NCBI GenBank assembly: GCA_023388385.1
Contig: JAEWGK010000208.1
Location: 1 to 7,538, forward strand
DNA: 7,538 nucleotides
Origin: Actinomycetes bacterium
Lineage (GTDB): Bacteria; Actinomycetota; Actinomycetes; Mycobacteriales; Mycobacteriaceae
Reading direction: 5' to 3'
The notes beneath the pieces are model-generated. The model was not told the origin of the DNA, did no database searches, and saw only the letters and a list, made by a program, of their open reading frames with translations. A program made the translations under genes and the position numbers. Shown here in pieces: positions 1-6,032 of this stretch (its first letter is position 1; every line of letters starts with the position of its first letter).

Positions 1-2939
1 GCCCGAAGGACGGCGGCAACGGCCGCACGGCGGATCCGGCCCCGGTCGGCGATGAACCGGGGACCCTTCCGGACGGGGCGGCCGGAGCCGGGCGCCCCGT
101 CCCGGGCTCCGGCACTGCCGGGGATCACGACGGTGTCGCGCTGCTGCTCCTCGCCATCGCGTTCGTTCTCGCCGGCTCCACGTGGTTCTCGCTCGCCGGC
201 CCGGTCGGCGCGTTCATCGAGGGCCTCGTGCGCACGGTGATCGGCATCGGTGCCTTCGTGCTGCCGCTTGCGCTCGCCGGCTGCGCCGTCGCGCTCATGA
301 TCGGCGCGACGCCGCCGCGCGATCGCCGGGGCACGACCGCCCTCGGCGCGGGCCTCATCGTCGTGGGGCTGCTGTCGATCGTGCACATCGGCTCCGGCGG
401 CCCCGGCGACTGGGTCGGCCGCCGGGAGGCCGGCGGCGCGATCGGTGCCTGGATCGGCAGCCCACTGGAGACCGGCTTCACCGGCGGGTTCGCCATCGTG
501 CTCCTGTTCGTCGTGGTTTTCTACGGCGCGCTGGTGTTCACCGGCACCACCGTCCGTGAGCTCGTCGACGCCGTCCGCCGCCTGGTCGACGGCTACGGCA
601 GCGCCCCGGAGGACGACGCGGGATTCGGAGACGACGACCTCTACGGCGACGTCGACGGCATCCTCGACGCCCGCTCCCGCGGCGAGGACGCGGACTACCC
701 GCGCCGCAGAGAGGTTTCGCGCCGCGGAGATGGCGGGCGCCCCGTCACCCGCCCGAGTCGCCGCCCGAGGGATCTGGAGCCCTGGGCGGAGGATCCCGCC
801 GACGCCGATCTCGGCGGCGACTCGGACGGGCCGGGCGACGACACCCCGACCCGCGCAGTGCGCCGCCCGCGTCGCCGCACGCGCTCCGTCGATGCGGATC
901 TGCACGGGCTCGTCGACGACGCATCCCACGGCACGCCGATGGACAACTACCCGCCGGACGCCGCCACGACCGCCGCGACGGCCGGGGGCACCGCCTCCGG
1001 CGATCCCGCAGCCGACGACACGCCCACGAGGCCCCGCCGTCCGCGCCGTGGCCGCCGCCGGGGCGCGGAGCCGACGGCGGAGAACGCGCCGTCCGACGAC
1101 ACCGTCGTGCTCGGCGCCCGCCGCAGCGCCGGCCTGCCCGCGCTGGGGGAGCCGGTGCCCGACGACGCCTCCGAGCTCGACGCCTATTCCGCCGACGACG
1201 CTGAGGCCACGGACGCCGACAACACCGACGGCGCCGGGTCCACCTCCACCGACCCCCGCGCCGATCTCCCGCCATCGGTCCGCGCCCGCATGGACGCGAT
1301 CGCCGCGCGGTCCGGCATCGACGCCTCGGCGGTCCCGGCCTCGACCCCGAAGTCGGAGCTCGACGACGCCCCGGCGCCGGCCACCCCGGCGGTGCGCTCG
1401 ACGCCGGACTACGTGCTGCCCTCGACGGAGCTGCTCATCGCCGGCGAGGCCCCGAAGACCCGCACGGCGGCCAACGACCGGATGATCGAGGCGATCACGG
1501 ACGTTTTCGACGAGTTCAACGTCGACGCGACCGTCACCGGCTTCTCCCGCGGCCCGACGGTCACGCGCTACGAGGTGGAGCTCGGCCCGGGCGTGAAGGT
1601 ATCCAAGATCACGAACCTGCAGTCGAACATCGCCTATGCGGCGGCGACGGACAACGTCCGCCTGCTCACCCCGATCCCGGGGAAGTCCGCCGTGGGCATC
1701 GAGGTGCCGAACAACGACCGCGAGATGGTCCGGCTGGCCGACGTCCTGGAGGCCCCGAAGACGATGGCCGACTCCGACCCGATGCTCATCGGGCTGGGCA
1801 AGGACATCGAGGGCGAGTTCGTCGCGCATTCGCTGCAGAAGATGCCGCATCTGCTGGTCGCGGGTTCGACGGGCTCCGGCAAGTCGGCGTTCGTCAACTC
1901 CATGCTCGTGTCGCTGCTCACGCGCGCGACCCCGGAGGACGTCCGCCTCATCCTGGTCGACCCGAAGATGGTGGAACTGACGCCGTACGAGGGCATCCCG
2001 CACCTCATCACGCCGATCATCACCCAGCCGAAGAAGGCCGCCGCGGCTCTTCAGTGGCTCGTGGAGGAGATGGAGCAGCGCTACCTGGACATGAAGTCCG
2101 CGCGCGTGCGCCACATCAAGGACTTCAACCTGAAGGTGAAGTCCGGCGAGCTTGTCGCCCCGCCCGGCAGCGAGCGCGAGTACCGCCCGTACCCGTACAT
2201 CGTGTGCGTCGTCGATGAGCTCGCGGACCTCATGATGACCGCCCCCCGCGACATCGAGGACGCCATCGTCCGCATCACCCAGAAGGCCCGCGCCGCGGGC
2301 ATCCACCTGGTGCTGGCGACGCAGCGTCCGTCGGTGGACGTCGTCACGGGTCTCATCAAGACCAACGTCCCGTCGCGCCTGGCGTTCGCCACGTCGTCGC
2401 TGACGGACTCGCGCGTCATCCTGGACCAGGCGGGCGCGGAGAAGCTCATCGGCATGGGCGACGGCCTGTTCATCCCCCAGGGCGCCGGCAAGCCCCGCCG
2501 CATCCAGGGTGCGTTCGTCACGGACGAGGAGATCCAGGCCGTCGTCGACGCGTGCAAGGACCAGGCGGAGCCGAGCTACGCCGAGGGCGTCACCGAGGAC
2601 AAGGCCGAGGAGGCCAAGAAGCAGATCGACCCCGACATCGGCGACGACCTGGAGGATCTCCTGCAGGCCGTCGAACTCGTGGTCACCAGCCAGTTCGGTT
2701 CGACGTCGATGTTGCAGCGCAAGTTGCGCGTCGGCTTCGCCAAGGCCGGCCGTCTCATGGACCTCATGGAGACCCGCGGCATCGTCGGCCCGTCCGAGGG
2801 CTCGAAGGCGCGCGAGGTGCTGGTCAAGCCCGAGGAGCTGGACACCATCATCTGGATGCTCAAGGGCGCGGATCCGGCCGAGGCCCCAACCGACGACGCC
2901 GAGGTCGTGGACGCGGACCCTGCCGACGGCGTCGTGTAA
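1..2939 (+). CDS. ftsK: DNA translocase FtsK (5'-truncated by window)
   Basis: Membrane-anchored septal ATPase that pumps chromosome DNA through the closing septum and helps resolve chromosome dimers with XerCD. The frame is open from base 3 with no in-frame ATG, GTG or TTG before the GTG at 228, which lies inside the membrane domain, so the true start is upstream of the window. About 978 codons are visible. Numbering from base 3, hydrophobic segments lie near residues 45-66, 76-99, 112-130 and 160-180. A linker rich in acidic residues, Pro, Thr and Arg follows (about 200-465), then the alpha domain and RecA-like motor. Walker A is GSTGSGKS at bases 1863-1886, Walker B is VCVVDE ending at 2219, and [15 protein letters not shown] follows. 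The C-terminal winged-helix gamma domain, which reads orienting DNA motifs ([20 protein letters not shown] region), spans about 2640-2850. Motor and gamma domains look intact. A terminator-like hairpin follows the TAA. Identification is very secure; only the N-terminus is missing. Confidence 0.97.
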   Translation, partial: PKDGGNGRTADPAPVGDEPGTLPDGAAGAGRPVPGSGTAGDHDGVALLLLAIAFVLAGSTWFSLAGPVGAFIEGLVRTVIGIGAFVLPLALAGCAVALMIGATPPRDRRGTTALGAGLIVVGLLSIVHIGSGGPGDWVGRREAGGAIGAWIGSPLETGFTGGFAIVLLFVVVFYGALVFTGTTVRELVDAVRRLVDGYGSAPEDDAGFGDDDLYGDVDGILDARSRGEDADYPRRREVSRRGDGGRPVTRPSRRPRDLEPWAEDPADADLGGDSDGPGDDTPTRAVRRPRRRTRSVDADLHGLVDDASHGTPMDNYPPDAATTAATAGGTASGDPAADDTPTRPRRPRRGRRRGAEPTAENAPSDDTVVLGARRSAGLPALGEPVPDDASELDAYSADDAEATDADNTDGAGSTSTDPRADLPPSVRARMDAIAARSGIDASAVPASTPKSELDDAPAPATPAVRSTPDYVLPSTELLIAGEAPKTRTAANDRMIEAITDVFDEFNVDATVTGFSRGPTVTRYEVELGPGVKVSKITNLQSNIAYAAATDNVRLLTPIPGKSAVGIEVPNNDREMVRLADVLEAPKTMADSDPMLIGLGKDIEGEFVAHSLQKMPHLLVAGSTGSGKSAFVNSMLVSLLTRATPEDVRLILVDPKMVELTPYEGIPHLITPIITQPKKAAAALQWLVEEMEQRYLDMKSARVRHIKDFNLKVKSGELVAPPGSEREYRPYPYIVCVVDELADLMMTAPRDIEDAIVRITQKARAAGIHLVLATQRPSVDVVTGLIKTNVPSRLAFATSSLTDSRVILDQAGAEKLIGMGDGLFIPQGAGKPRRIQGAFVTDEEIQAVVDACKDQAEPSYAEGVTEDKAEEAKKQIDPDIGDDLEDLLQAVELVVTSQFGSTSMLQRKLRVGFAKAGRLMDLMETRGIVGPSEGSKAREVLVKPEELDTIIWMLKGADPAEAPTDDAEVVDADPADGVV

Positions 2940-2961
2940 ACGCTGCGTGACGACGCGCCTC

Positions 2962-2995
2962 GCGCCGTCCGCCGAACGCTCCCGGCGGGCGGCGC
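2962..2995 (+). terminator. Terminator-like hairpin after ftsK
   Basis: A 13-bp stem (2962-2974 with 2983-2995, one U-G pair at 2968/2989) closes an 8-nt loop, 22 nt after the ftsK stop. It is almost all G-C. No U-run follows, which is common for actinobacterial terminators, so termination is inferred from stem strength and position between ftsK and the terC promoter. Confidence 0.6.
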
Positions 2996-3045
2996 CTCGC
3001 GTCTCCGGGCTCCCGGCCGCGCATGGTCGGCGTCGCCCCGGGGTG

Positions 3046-3051
3046 TAGAGT
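3046..3051 (+). promoter_or_regulatory. Candidate -10 element of the terC promoter
   Basis: TAGAGT fits the actinobacterial TANNNT -10 pattern and lies about 7-10 nt before the first base of the riboswitch aptamer, so transcription would begin near 3058-3060. The best -35 candidate, TGGTCG at 3024-3029 with a 16-nt spacer, is weak, as is usual in corynebacteria. The position between the ftsK hairpin and the riboswitch supports the call. Confidence 0.55.
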
Positions 3052-3061
3052 GGCAGGGCAA

Positions 3062-3164
3062 TGGAGGGGAGTATCCCCGGCATCCACCGCGGCGGACGTC
3101 GTCAACACGGGCACTGGCCCCGGCGCCGCCAACCCGCACGACAGGCGGGCGGGAGAGACCTCCG
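3062..3164 (+). ncRNA. yybP-ykoY manganese riboswitch aptamer in the terC leader
   Basis: The leader carries the conserved blocks of this class: GGGGAGTA (3066-3073), GTCGTCAACAC (3098-3108) and GAGAGACC (3153-3160). I could fold it by hand. P1 pairs 3063-3067 with 3159-3163, plus an outer U-G pair. Loop L1 is GGAGTA (3068-3073) opposite GAGA (3155-3158). An inner P1 helix pairs 3074-3077 with 3151-3154. P2 is a short hairpin (3078-3080 with 3087-3089). P3 pairs 3091-3095 with 3126-3130; L3 contains GTCGTCAACAC, and a distal helix pairs 3109-3112 with 3117-3120. P4 is a hairpin (3133-3137 with 3145-3149). This is the four-way-junction layout in which L1 and L3 dock around Mn2+. Known members commonly precede terC-like and Mn2+-exporter genes, as here. 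Ligand identity is inferred from the class. Confidence 0.92.
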
Positions 3165-3193
3165 GTTCATCCTTTTCGAGATCCACCGGAGGA
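3159..3193 (+). promoter_or_regulatory. Expression platform: anti-SD helix and terC ribosome binding site
   Basis: The terC SD GGAGGA (3188-3193) lies 9 nt before the ATG at 3203. The segment CCTCCGGT (3159-3166), whose first five bases form the 3' strand of aptamer helix P1, is perfectly complementary over 8 bp to ACCGGAGG (3185-3192), with an 18-nt loop between. P1 and the SD-sequestering helix therefore exclude each other. Ligand binding should stabilise P1 and free the SD, giving translational activation. The complementarity is visible in the sequence; the mechanism is inferred. Confidence 0.8.
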
Positions 3194-3202
3194 CTGTTCC
3201 CC

Positions 3203-4312
3203 ATGCACGTGCCCTTCTGGGTGTGGGCCATCACGATCCTGGTCGTGCTCGGCTTCATCGCCTTCGACTTCTTCGCGCATGTCCGCACGCCCCACGAGCC
3301 CACGCTCAAGGAGGCCGGCGGCTGGACGCTGTTCTACGTCGTCCTCGCGCTGCTGTTCGGCGCATTCATCTGGCTGTTCTGGGACCACCACAGGGGCGTC
3401 GAGTTCCTGTCGGGATACGTGACGGAGAAGGCGCTGTCGGTCGACAACCTCTTCGTCTTCGCCCTCATCATCGGGGCATTCCAGATCCCGCGTAGGTACC
3501 AGCAGAAGGTGCTGCTGTTCGGCATCGCGATGGCGCTGGTGTTCCGCACGATCTTCATTCTGCTGGGCGCCGCCGTCATCTCCGCGTGGTCGGACGTCTT
3601 CTACCTGTTCGCCATCTTCCTGCTGTGGACCGCAATCAAGACGGTGTGGGACGAGGCCGCCGATAAGCCGGAGACCGACCCCAACGACATGCGCATCATC
3701 ACGTGGCTGCGCACGATCGTGCCGATCAGCGCCACCTACGACGACGACCGCCTGATGACGAAGACCGCCGGCAAGCGCATGCTCACGCCGCTGGCCATCT
3801 CCCTGGTCGCCATCGGCTTCATCGACCTCATGTTCGCCTTCGACTCCATCCCGGCCATCTACGGCCTGACGAACGAGGCCTACATCGTCTTCACCGCCAA
3901 CGCCCTGGCCCTCATGGGTCTTCGCCAGATGTACTTCCTGCTCGACGGTCTGCTCGACCGCCTGGTCTACCTGGCCTACGGCCTGGGCATCATCCTGGCG
4001 TTCATCGGCGTGAAGCTGTTCCTCCACGCCCTGCACGAGAACAACCTGCCGTTCATCAACGGCGGCGAGAACGTCCCGGTTCCGGAAATCAGCACCTGGA
4101 CCTCCCTGGCCGTCATCGTCGGCGTCCTGGTCGTCACCGTCCTCGCCTCCTGGCTGAAGAACAAGCGCGACGAGAACATGGGCGCCGTCGCCCCGAAGCG
4201 CTGGGACGGGGAGGGCCCGCACCCGCACAACCTGAAGGACTGGAATCCGGGCGATGACCCGGCCCGCGCCGACGACCCGGCGACAGGCGGTGCCCCCGGG
4301 TCCCGCGGGTAG
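3203..4312 (+). CDS. terC: TerC-family integral membrane protein
   Basis: A 369-residue polytopic membrane protein of the TerC (Alx/YkoY) family, linked to Mn2+ export, metalation of secreted enzymes and, historically, tellurite resistance. About nine hydrophobic segments are visible, near residues 6-22, 41-60, 72-93, 103-125, 131-149, 196-213, 226-249, 256-275 and 299-317. The signature acidic membrane motifs are EKALSVDNLF (75-84) and FIDLMFAFDSIPA (206-218), whose aspartates probably contact metal. The hydrophilic tail after about 318 is charged and Pro/Gly-rich. The ATG at 3203 is chosen because a strong SD sits 9 nt upstream, the first membrane segment starts directly after it, and earlier in-frame starts fall before or inside the riboswitch. 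The riboswitch upstream supports a role in manganese homeostasis. The stop codon overlaps the -10 element of pgsA. The exact transported substrate cannot be read from sequence. Confidence 0.95.
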   Translation: MHVPFWVWAITILVVLGFIAFDFFAHVRTPHEPTLKEAGGWTLFYVVLALLFGAFIWLFWDHHRGVEFLSGYVTEKALSVDNLFVFALIIGAFQIPRRYQQKVLLFGIAMALVFRTIFILLGAAVISAWSDVFYLFAIFLLWTAIKTVWDEAADKPETDPNDMRIITWLRTIVPISATYDDDRLMTKTAGKRMLTPLAISLVAIGFIDLMFAFDSIPAIYGLTNEAYIVFTANALALMGLRQMYFLLDGLLDRLVYLAYGLGIILAFIGVKLFLHALHENNLPFINGGENVPVPEISTWTSLAVIVGVLVVTVLASWLKNKRDENMGAVAPKRWDGEGPHPHNLKDWNPGDDPARADDPATGGAPGSRG

Positions 4313-4315
4313 GCT
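4310..4315 (+). promoter_or_regulatory. Candidate -10 element for leaderless pgsA transcription
   Basis: TAGGCT fits TANNNT and is followed by exactly 6 nt before the GTG at 4322, the spacing expected when transcription starts on the first base of the start codon. Its TAG is also the terC stop codon. No convincing -35 is present. Confidence 0.6.
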
Positions 4316-4321
4316 GGGACC

Positions 4322-4879
4322 GTGAGCACCGAGACCACGGCCCCCTCCAGCTGGAACCTGCCGAACATCCTGACGACGCTGCGCATCGTCTTCGTCCCAG
4401 TCTTCCTCTGGGTGCTGCTGCACGATGGAGGAGATGACGCCGCGTGGCGCTGGTGGGCCCTGCTCATCTTCGCGGTCCTCATGTTCACCGACCGCGTCGA
4501 CGGGCAGATCGCGCGCAGCCGCGGCCTCATCACGGACTTCGGCAAGATCGCCGACCCCATCGCGGACAAGTTCCTGATGATCGGCGCGCTGGTCGGCCTC
4601 AACATCATCGGTGTGCTGCCGGTGTGGGTCACCGTCGTCATCGTGGTCCGCGAGTTCGGCATCACCCTGTGGCGCCTGGTCCTGCTCAAGGGCGGCAAGG
4701 TCGTCCCGGCGTCGAAGGGCGGCAAGCTGAAGACCGTCCTGCAGACCCTCGCGGTCGCCCTCTTCATCGTCCCGTGGGGCTGGATGATCTGGCCGGCGTG
4801 GATCGTCATGACGTTCGCCATCGTCGTCACCGTCCTGACGGGCGTGCAGTACCTGCTCGACTCCCGGAAGACGGCGTAG
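4322..4879 (+). CDS. pgsA: CDP-alcohol phosphatidyltransferase, phosphatidylglycerophosphate synthase type
   Basis: A 185-residue membrane enzyme predicted to transfer a phosphatidyl group from CDP-diacylglycerol to glycerol-3-phosphate, the committed step to phosphatidylglycerol and cardiolipin. The family motif DxxDGxxAR-x8-GxxxDxxxD is complete at residues 57-82 (D57, D60, G61, A64, R65, G74, D78, D82). The N-terminal NLPNILTTLRIVFVP and later REFGITLWR and GGKLKT are typical of PgsA rather than other CDP-alcohol transferases. Several hydrophobic segments surround the catalytic helix. GTG at 4322 is favoured because it gives the family's usual N-terminus and sits 6 nt after a -10 hexamer; there is no clear SD, so a leaderless mRNA is likely. 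cinA follows 4 nt after the stop and is probably in the same transcript. Actinobacteria often carry several pgsA-like genes, so the precise acceptor (glycerol-phosphate rather than inositol-phosphate) is a family-level inference. Confidence 0.93.
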   Translation: MSTETTAPSSWNLPNILTTLRIVFVPVFLWVLLHDGGDDAAWRWWALLIFAVLMFTDRVDGQIARSRGLITDFGKIADPIADKFLMIGALVGLNIIGVLPVWVTVVIVVREFGITLWRLVLLKGGKVVPASKGGKLKTVLQTLAVALFIVPWGWMIWPAWIVMTFAIVVTVLTGVQYLLDSRKTA

Positions 4880-4883
4880 CGCG

Positions 4884-5372
4884 ATGGGCGCGGGGGACGT
4901 CGTCACGCTCGTGCACGGCATGACCGAGCGCGGCCTGACGCTCGCCTGCGCCGAATCGCTGACCGCCGGCCTGCTGTGCGCCACGGTCGCGGATGTGCCC
5001 GGCTCCTCCGCGGTGCTGCGCGGCGGCGTCGTCGTGTACGCGACCGACCTCAAAGCGACGCTTGCCGACGTCGCCGAGGAGACGCTCGCGGCCCACGGGC
5101 CCGTCGCCGCCGAGACGGCGCGCGAGCTGGCTGCGGGAGTGCGCACGCGATGCGGTGCCGACTGGGGCGTGTCCCTCACCGGCGTCGCGGGCCCTGACCC
5201 GCAGGACGGGCACCCCGTCGGCGAGGTCTGGTGCGGGCTGGCGGGCCCCGACGGGCACGCCCGGGCGGTGCGGCTGGGCATCGATCCGGCCGCGGGCCGG
5301 CGCGGCATACGCGAGGCGGCCGTCGCGGCGGCGATCGGGGAAGTTGCCGCGGTGGCCCTGGGCGCGCACTAG
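4884..5372 (+). CDS. cinA: CinA C-terminal domain protein (nicotinamide-nucleotide amidohydrolase family)
   Basis: A 162-residue cytosolic protein consisting only of the CinA C-terminal (PncC-type) domain, which in characterised members deamidates nicotinamide mononucleotide to nicotinate mononucleotide in pyridine nucleotide salvage. Conserved blocks are CAESLTAGLL (22-31, carrying the family's conserved Ser), VPGSSAVLRGGVVVY (38-52) and TGVAGPDPQDGHPVGEVW (99-116). The length equals the stand-alone domain; the N-terminal MoCF-like/ADP-ribose pyrophosphatase half of long CinA proteins is absent, as is usual in actinobacteria. The ATG begins 4 nt after the pgsA stop, and a weak GGAAG lies about 13 nt upstream, so translation is probably coupled to pgsA. 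The historical name 'competence/damage-inducible' does not by itself imply such a role here. Enzymatic activity is inferred from the family. Confidence 0.92.
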   Translation: MGAGDVVTLVHGMTERGLTLACAESLTAGLLCATVADVPGSSAVLRGGVVVYATDLKATLADVAEETLAAHGPVAAETARELAAGVRTRCGADWGVSLTGVAGPDPQDGHPVGEVWCGLAGPDGHARAVRLGIDPAAGRRGIREAAVAAAIGEVAAVALGAH

Positions 5373-5375
5373 GCT
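5370..5375 (+). promoter_or_regulatory. Possible -10 element between cinA and clgR
   Basis: TAGGCT, identical to the hexamer before pgsA, again overlaps a stop codon (that of cinA). A TTGCCG at 5344-5349 could be a -35, but the 20-nt spacer is long. If active it would give a clgR transcript with a leader of about 130 nt. Support is weak. Confidence 0.25.
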
Positions 5376-5474
5376 CATCGGCACGCCCACCCATGCGGAC
5401 GGCGTCGCCGGCCGTTCCCTGCGCGGATGGCTCGACCCGTCGTGCCGCACGACCGACGACGATCACCTGGGAGA

Positions 5475-5504
5475 GGGAACAAATGCGCGGACCCGCGCGT
5501 TGAA
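5475..5504 (+). promoter_or_regulatory. ECF sigma (SigH/SigE-type) promoter of clgR
   Basis: GGGAACAA (5475-5482) and CGTTGAA (5498-5504) match the GGAA...GTT pattern of actinobacterial stress ECF sigma factors. There are 19 nt between GGAA (5476-5479) and GTT (5499-5501), within the usual range. Transcription should start near 5507-5510, only 2-5 nt before the ATG at 5512. From published work, clgR is activated by an ECF sigma factor under heat or envelope stress in corynebacteria and mycobacteria, which fits. Confidence 0.72.
5483..5503 (+). CDS. Possible 6-codon leader ORF before clgR (speculative)
   Basis: An ATG preceded by the purine-rich GGGAGAGGGAA opens a tiny ORF encoding MRGPAR. 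Its TGA (5501-5503) overlaps an in-frame TTG of clgR (5500-5502) and ends 8 nt before the clgR ATG. It could be a coupling leader on a transcript begun further upstream. The same purine tract is, however, better explained as the -35 of an ECF promoter, in which case this ORF is not transcribed from that start. Low confidence. Confidence 0.15.
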   Translation: MRGPAR

Positions 5505-5511
5505 CGAACCG

Positions 5512-5844
5512 ATGACGAACACCACCATGACGCTCACCGCCGAACGACCCACCGCCGCGCTGCACTGCGCGGCCCAGGGCCGAGAGCCCCTCCTGCGCGA
5601 GGCCCTGGGGGAGACCCTCCGGGACGTGCGCACCCGCGGCGGCATGACGCTGCGCGACGCGGCGGATGCCGCGGCCGTCAGCCCCGGCTACCTGTCGGAG
5701 TTGGAGCGTGGCCGGAAGGAGGTCTCCTCGGAGCTCCTCGCGGCCGTGTGCCATGCGCTCGGGGTCACCGTCGCCGATCTCATCATGGAGGCCGCCGGGG
5801 CGATGGCGGTCCACGCCGCCGAGCCCGAGCTGGCGGTCATGTAG
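5512..5844 (+). CDS. clgR: ClgR, XRE-family transcriptional activator of protease genes
   Basis: A 110-residue DNA-binding protein. The helix-turn-helix region runs about residues 46-70 ([20 protein letters not shown], then [11 protein letters not shown]), and [20 protein letters not shown] is highly characteristic of ClgR. In actinobacteria ClgR activates clpP/clpC and other proteostasis and repair genes and is itself turned over by Clp proteases. After a short unstructured N-terminus, [14 protein letters not shown] starts the domain; the tail ends in ELAVM, not the Ala-Ala end described for Streptomyces ClgR. ATG 5512 is chosen because the ECF-type promoter would start transcription 2-5 nt upstream; neither it nor the alternative ATG 5527 has an SD, and TTG 5500 lies inside the promoter. 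The neighbour pspA belongs to the same stress response. A classical ClgR operator was not evident upstream, so I cannot claim autoregulation from sequence. Confidence 0.92.
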   Translation: MTNTTMTLTAERPTAALHCAAQGREPLLREALGETLRDVRTRGGMTLRDAADAAAVSPGYLSELERGRKEVSSELLAAVCHALGVTVADLIMEAAGAMAVHAAEPELAVM

Positions 5845-5857
5845 CCGCCGCGCGGCG

Positions 5858-5879
5858 CCGCGGCGTCCGCGCGCCGCGG
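5858..5879 (+). terminator. GC hairpin after clgR, possible terminator
   Basis: A perfect 8-bp stem (5858-5865 with 5872-5879) closes a 6-nt loop 13 nt after the clgR stop. No U-run follows. The surrounding CG-rich sequence allows alternative pairings. It could end clgR transcription or attenuate read-through into pspA. Confidence 0.4.
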
Positions 5880-5974
5880 AAGGAACCGCAGCCGCCGGGC
5901 CGGAGTCCCCGCCGCGGCCCGTTGGCCACGGACGCGGAACACCGGAGGCCCCTGCGCGGCACGGGTTCCGCGGG

Positions 5975-5980
5975 TACTGT
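5975..5980 (+). promoter_or_regulatory. Candidate -10 element of the pspA promoter
   Basis: TACTGT fits TANNNT in the 188-nt gap between clgR and pspA and would start transcription near 5987, leaving a leader of about 45 nt. No good -35 is visible. A GGAAC at 5936-5940 has a GTT only about 25 nt downstream, too far for an ECF promoter. Confidence 0.4.
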
Positions 5981-5986
5981 TGGACG

Positions 5987-6003
5987 GCGGGCAGGAGGCC
6001 CGC
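5987..6003 (+). other. Small hairpin in the pspA 5' leader
   Basis: A 6-bp G-C stem (5987-5992 with 5998-6003) holds AGGAG in its loop, right at the predicted transcript start and 9 nt before the likely SD AGGAAGG (6013-6019). It may stabilise the mRNA 5' end. Function is unknown, and a hairpin of this size can arise by chance in such GC-rich DNA. Confidence 0.25.
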
Positions 6004-6032
6004 ACACCACCCAGGAAGGCAACCGGAACACC

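Noticed and set aside
228..230. GTG 228 as the ftsK start
   Set aside because: It falls inside a membrane segment, and the upstream in-frame sequence encodes another hydrophobic FtsK-type segment ([17 protein letters not shown]), so the gene starts before the window.
445..1485. 346-codon + strand frame inside the ftsK linker region
   Set aside because: Its product is low-complexity Pro/Arg/Ser/Thr, a shifted reading of the linker, and ftsK is intact in another frame.
3023..3202. Extended terC start at ATG 3023
   Set aside because: The extension would translate through the promoter and riboswitch, has no family similarity, and a strong SD plus the first membrane segment point to ATG 3203.
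3061..3495. ORF starting at ATG 3061 at the 5' edge of the riboswitch
   Set aside because: It runs through the aptamer and then out of frame across terC. The product is Arg/His/Gly-rich without recognisable features.
3167..5308. 713-codon open frame on the - strand opposite terC, pgsA and cinA
   Set aside because: Composition is repetitive Asp/Glu/Arg/Gln/His/Gly with no fold-like pattern. The + strand genes under it carry complete family motifs. Long antisense frames are expected when third codon positions are almost always G or C.
5469..5477. GGGAGAGGG as an FtsK-orienting (KOPS-like) site
   Set aside because: It does not fit GGGNAGGG, and one match would mean nothing without genome-wide strand bias.
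4993..5511. N-terminal extension of clgR back into cinA
   Set aside because: The extension is a shifted reading of cinA; the ClgR family begins close to its HTH domain, and the promoter lies just before 5512.
5427..6032. N-terminal extension of pspA through the clgR region
   Set aside because: It reads clgR in the wrong frame, whereas MANPFAKLW at 6033 is the conserved PspA N-terminus with an SD upstream.
5373..6032. ClgR operator (CGC-N5-GCG type palindrome) near clgR or pspA
   Set aside because: No segment matched the remembered consensus well enough; CGC and GCG are too common in this DNA to claim weak matches.
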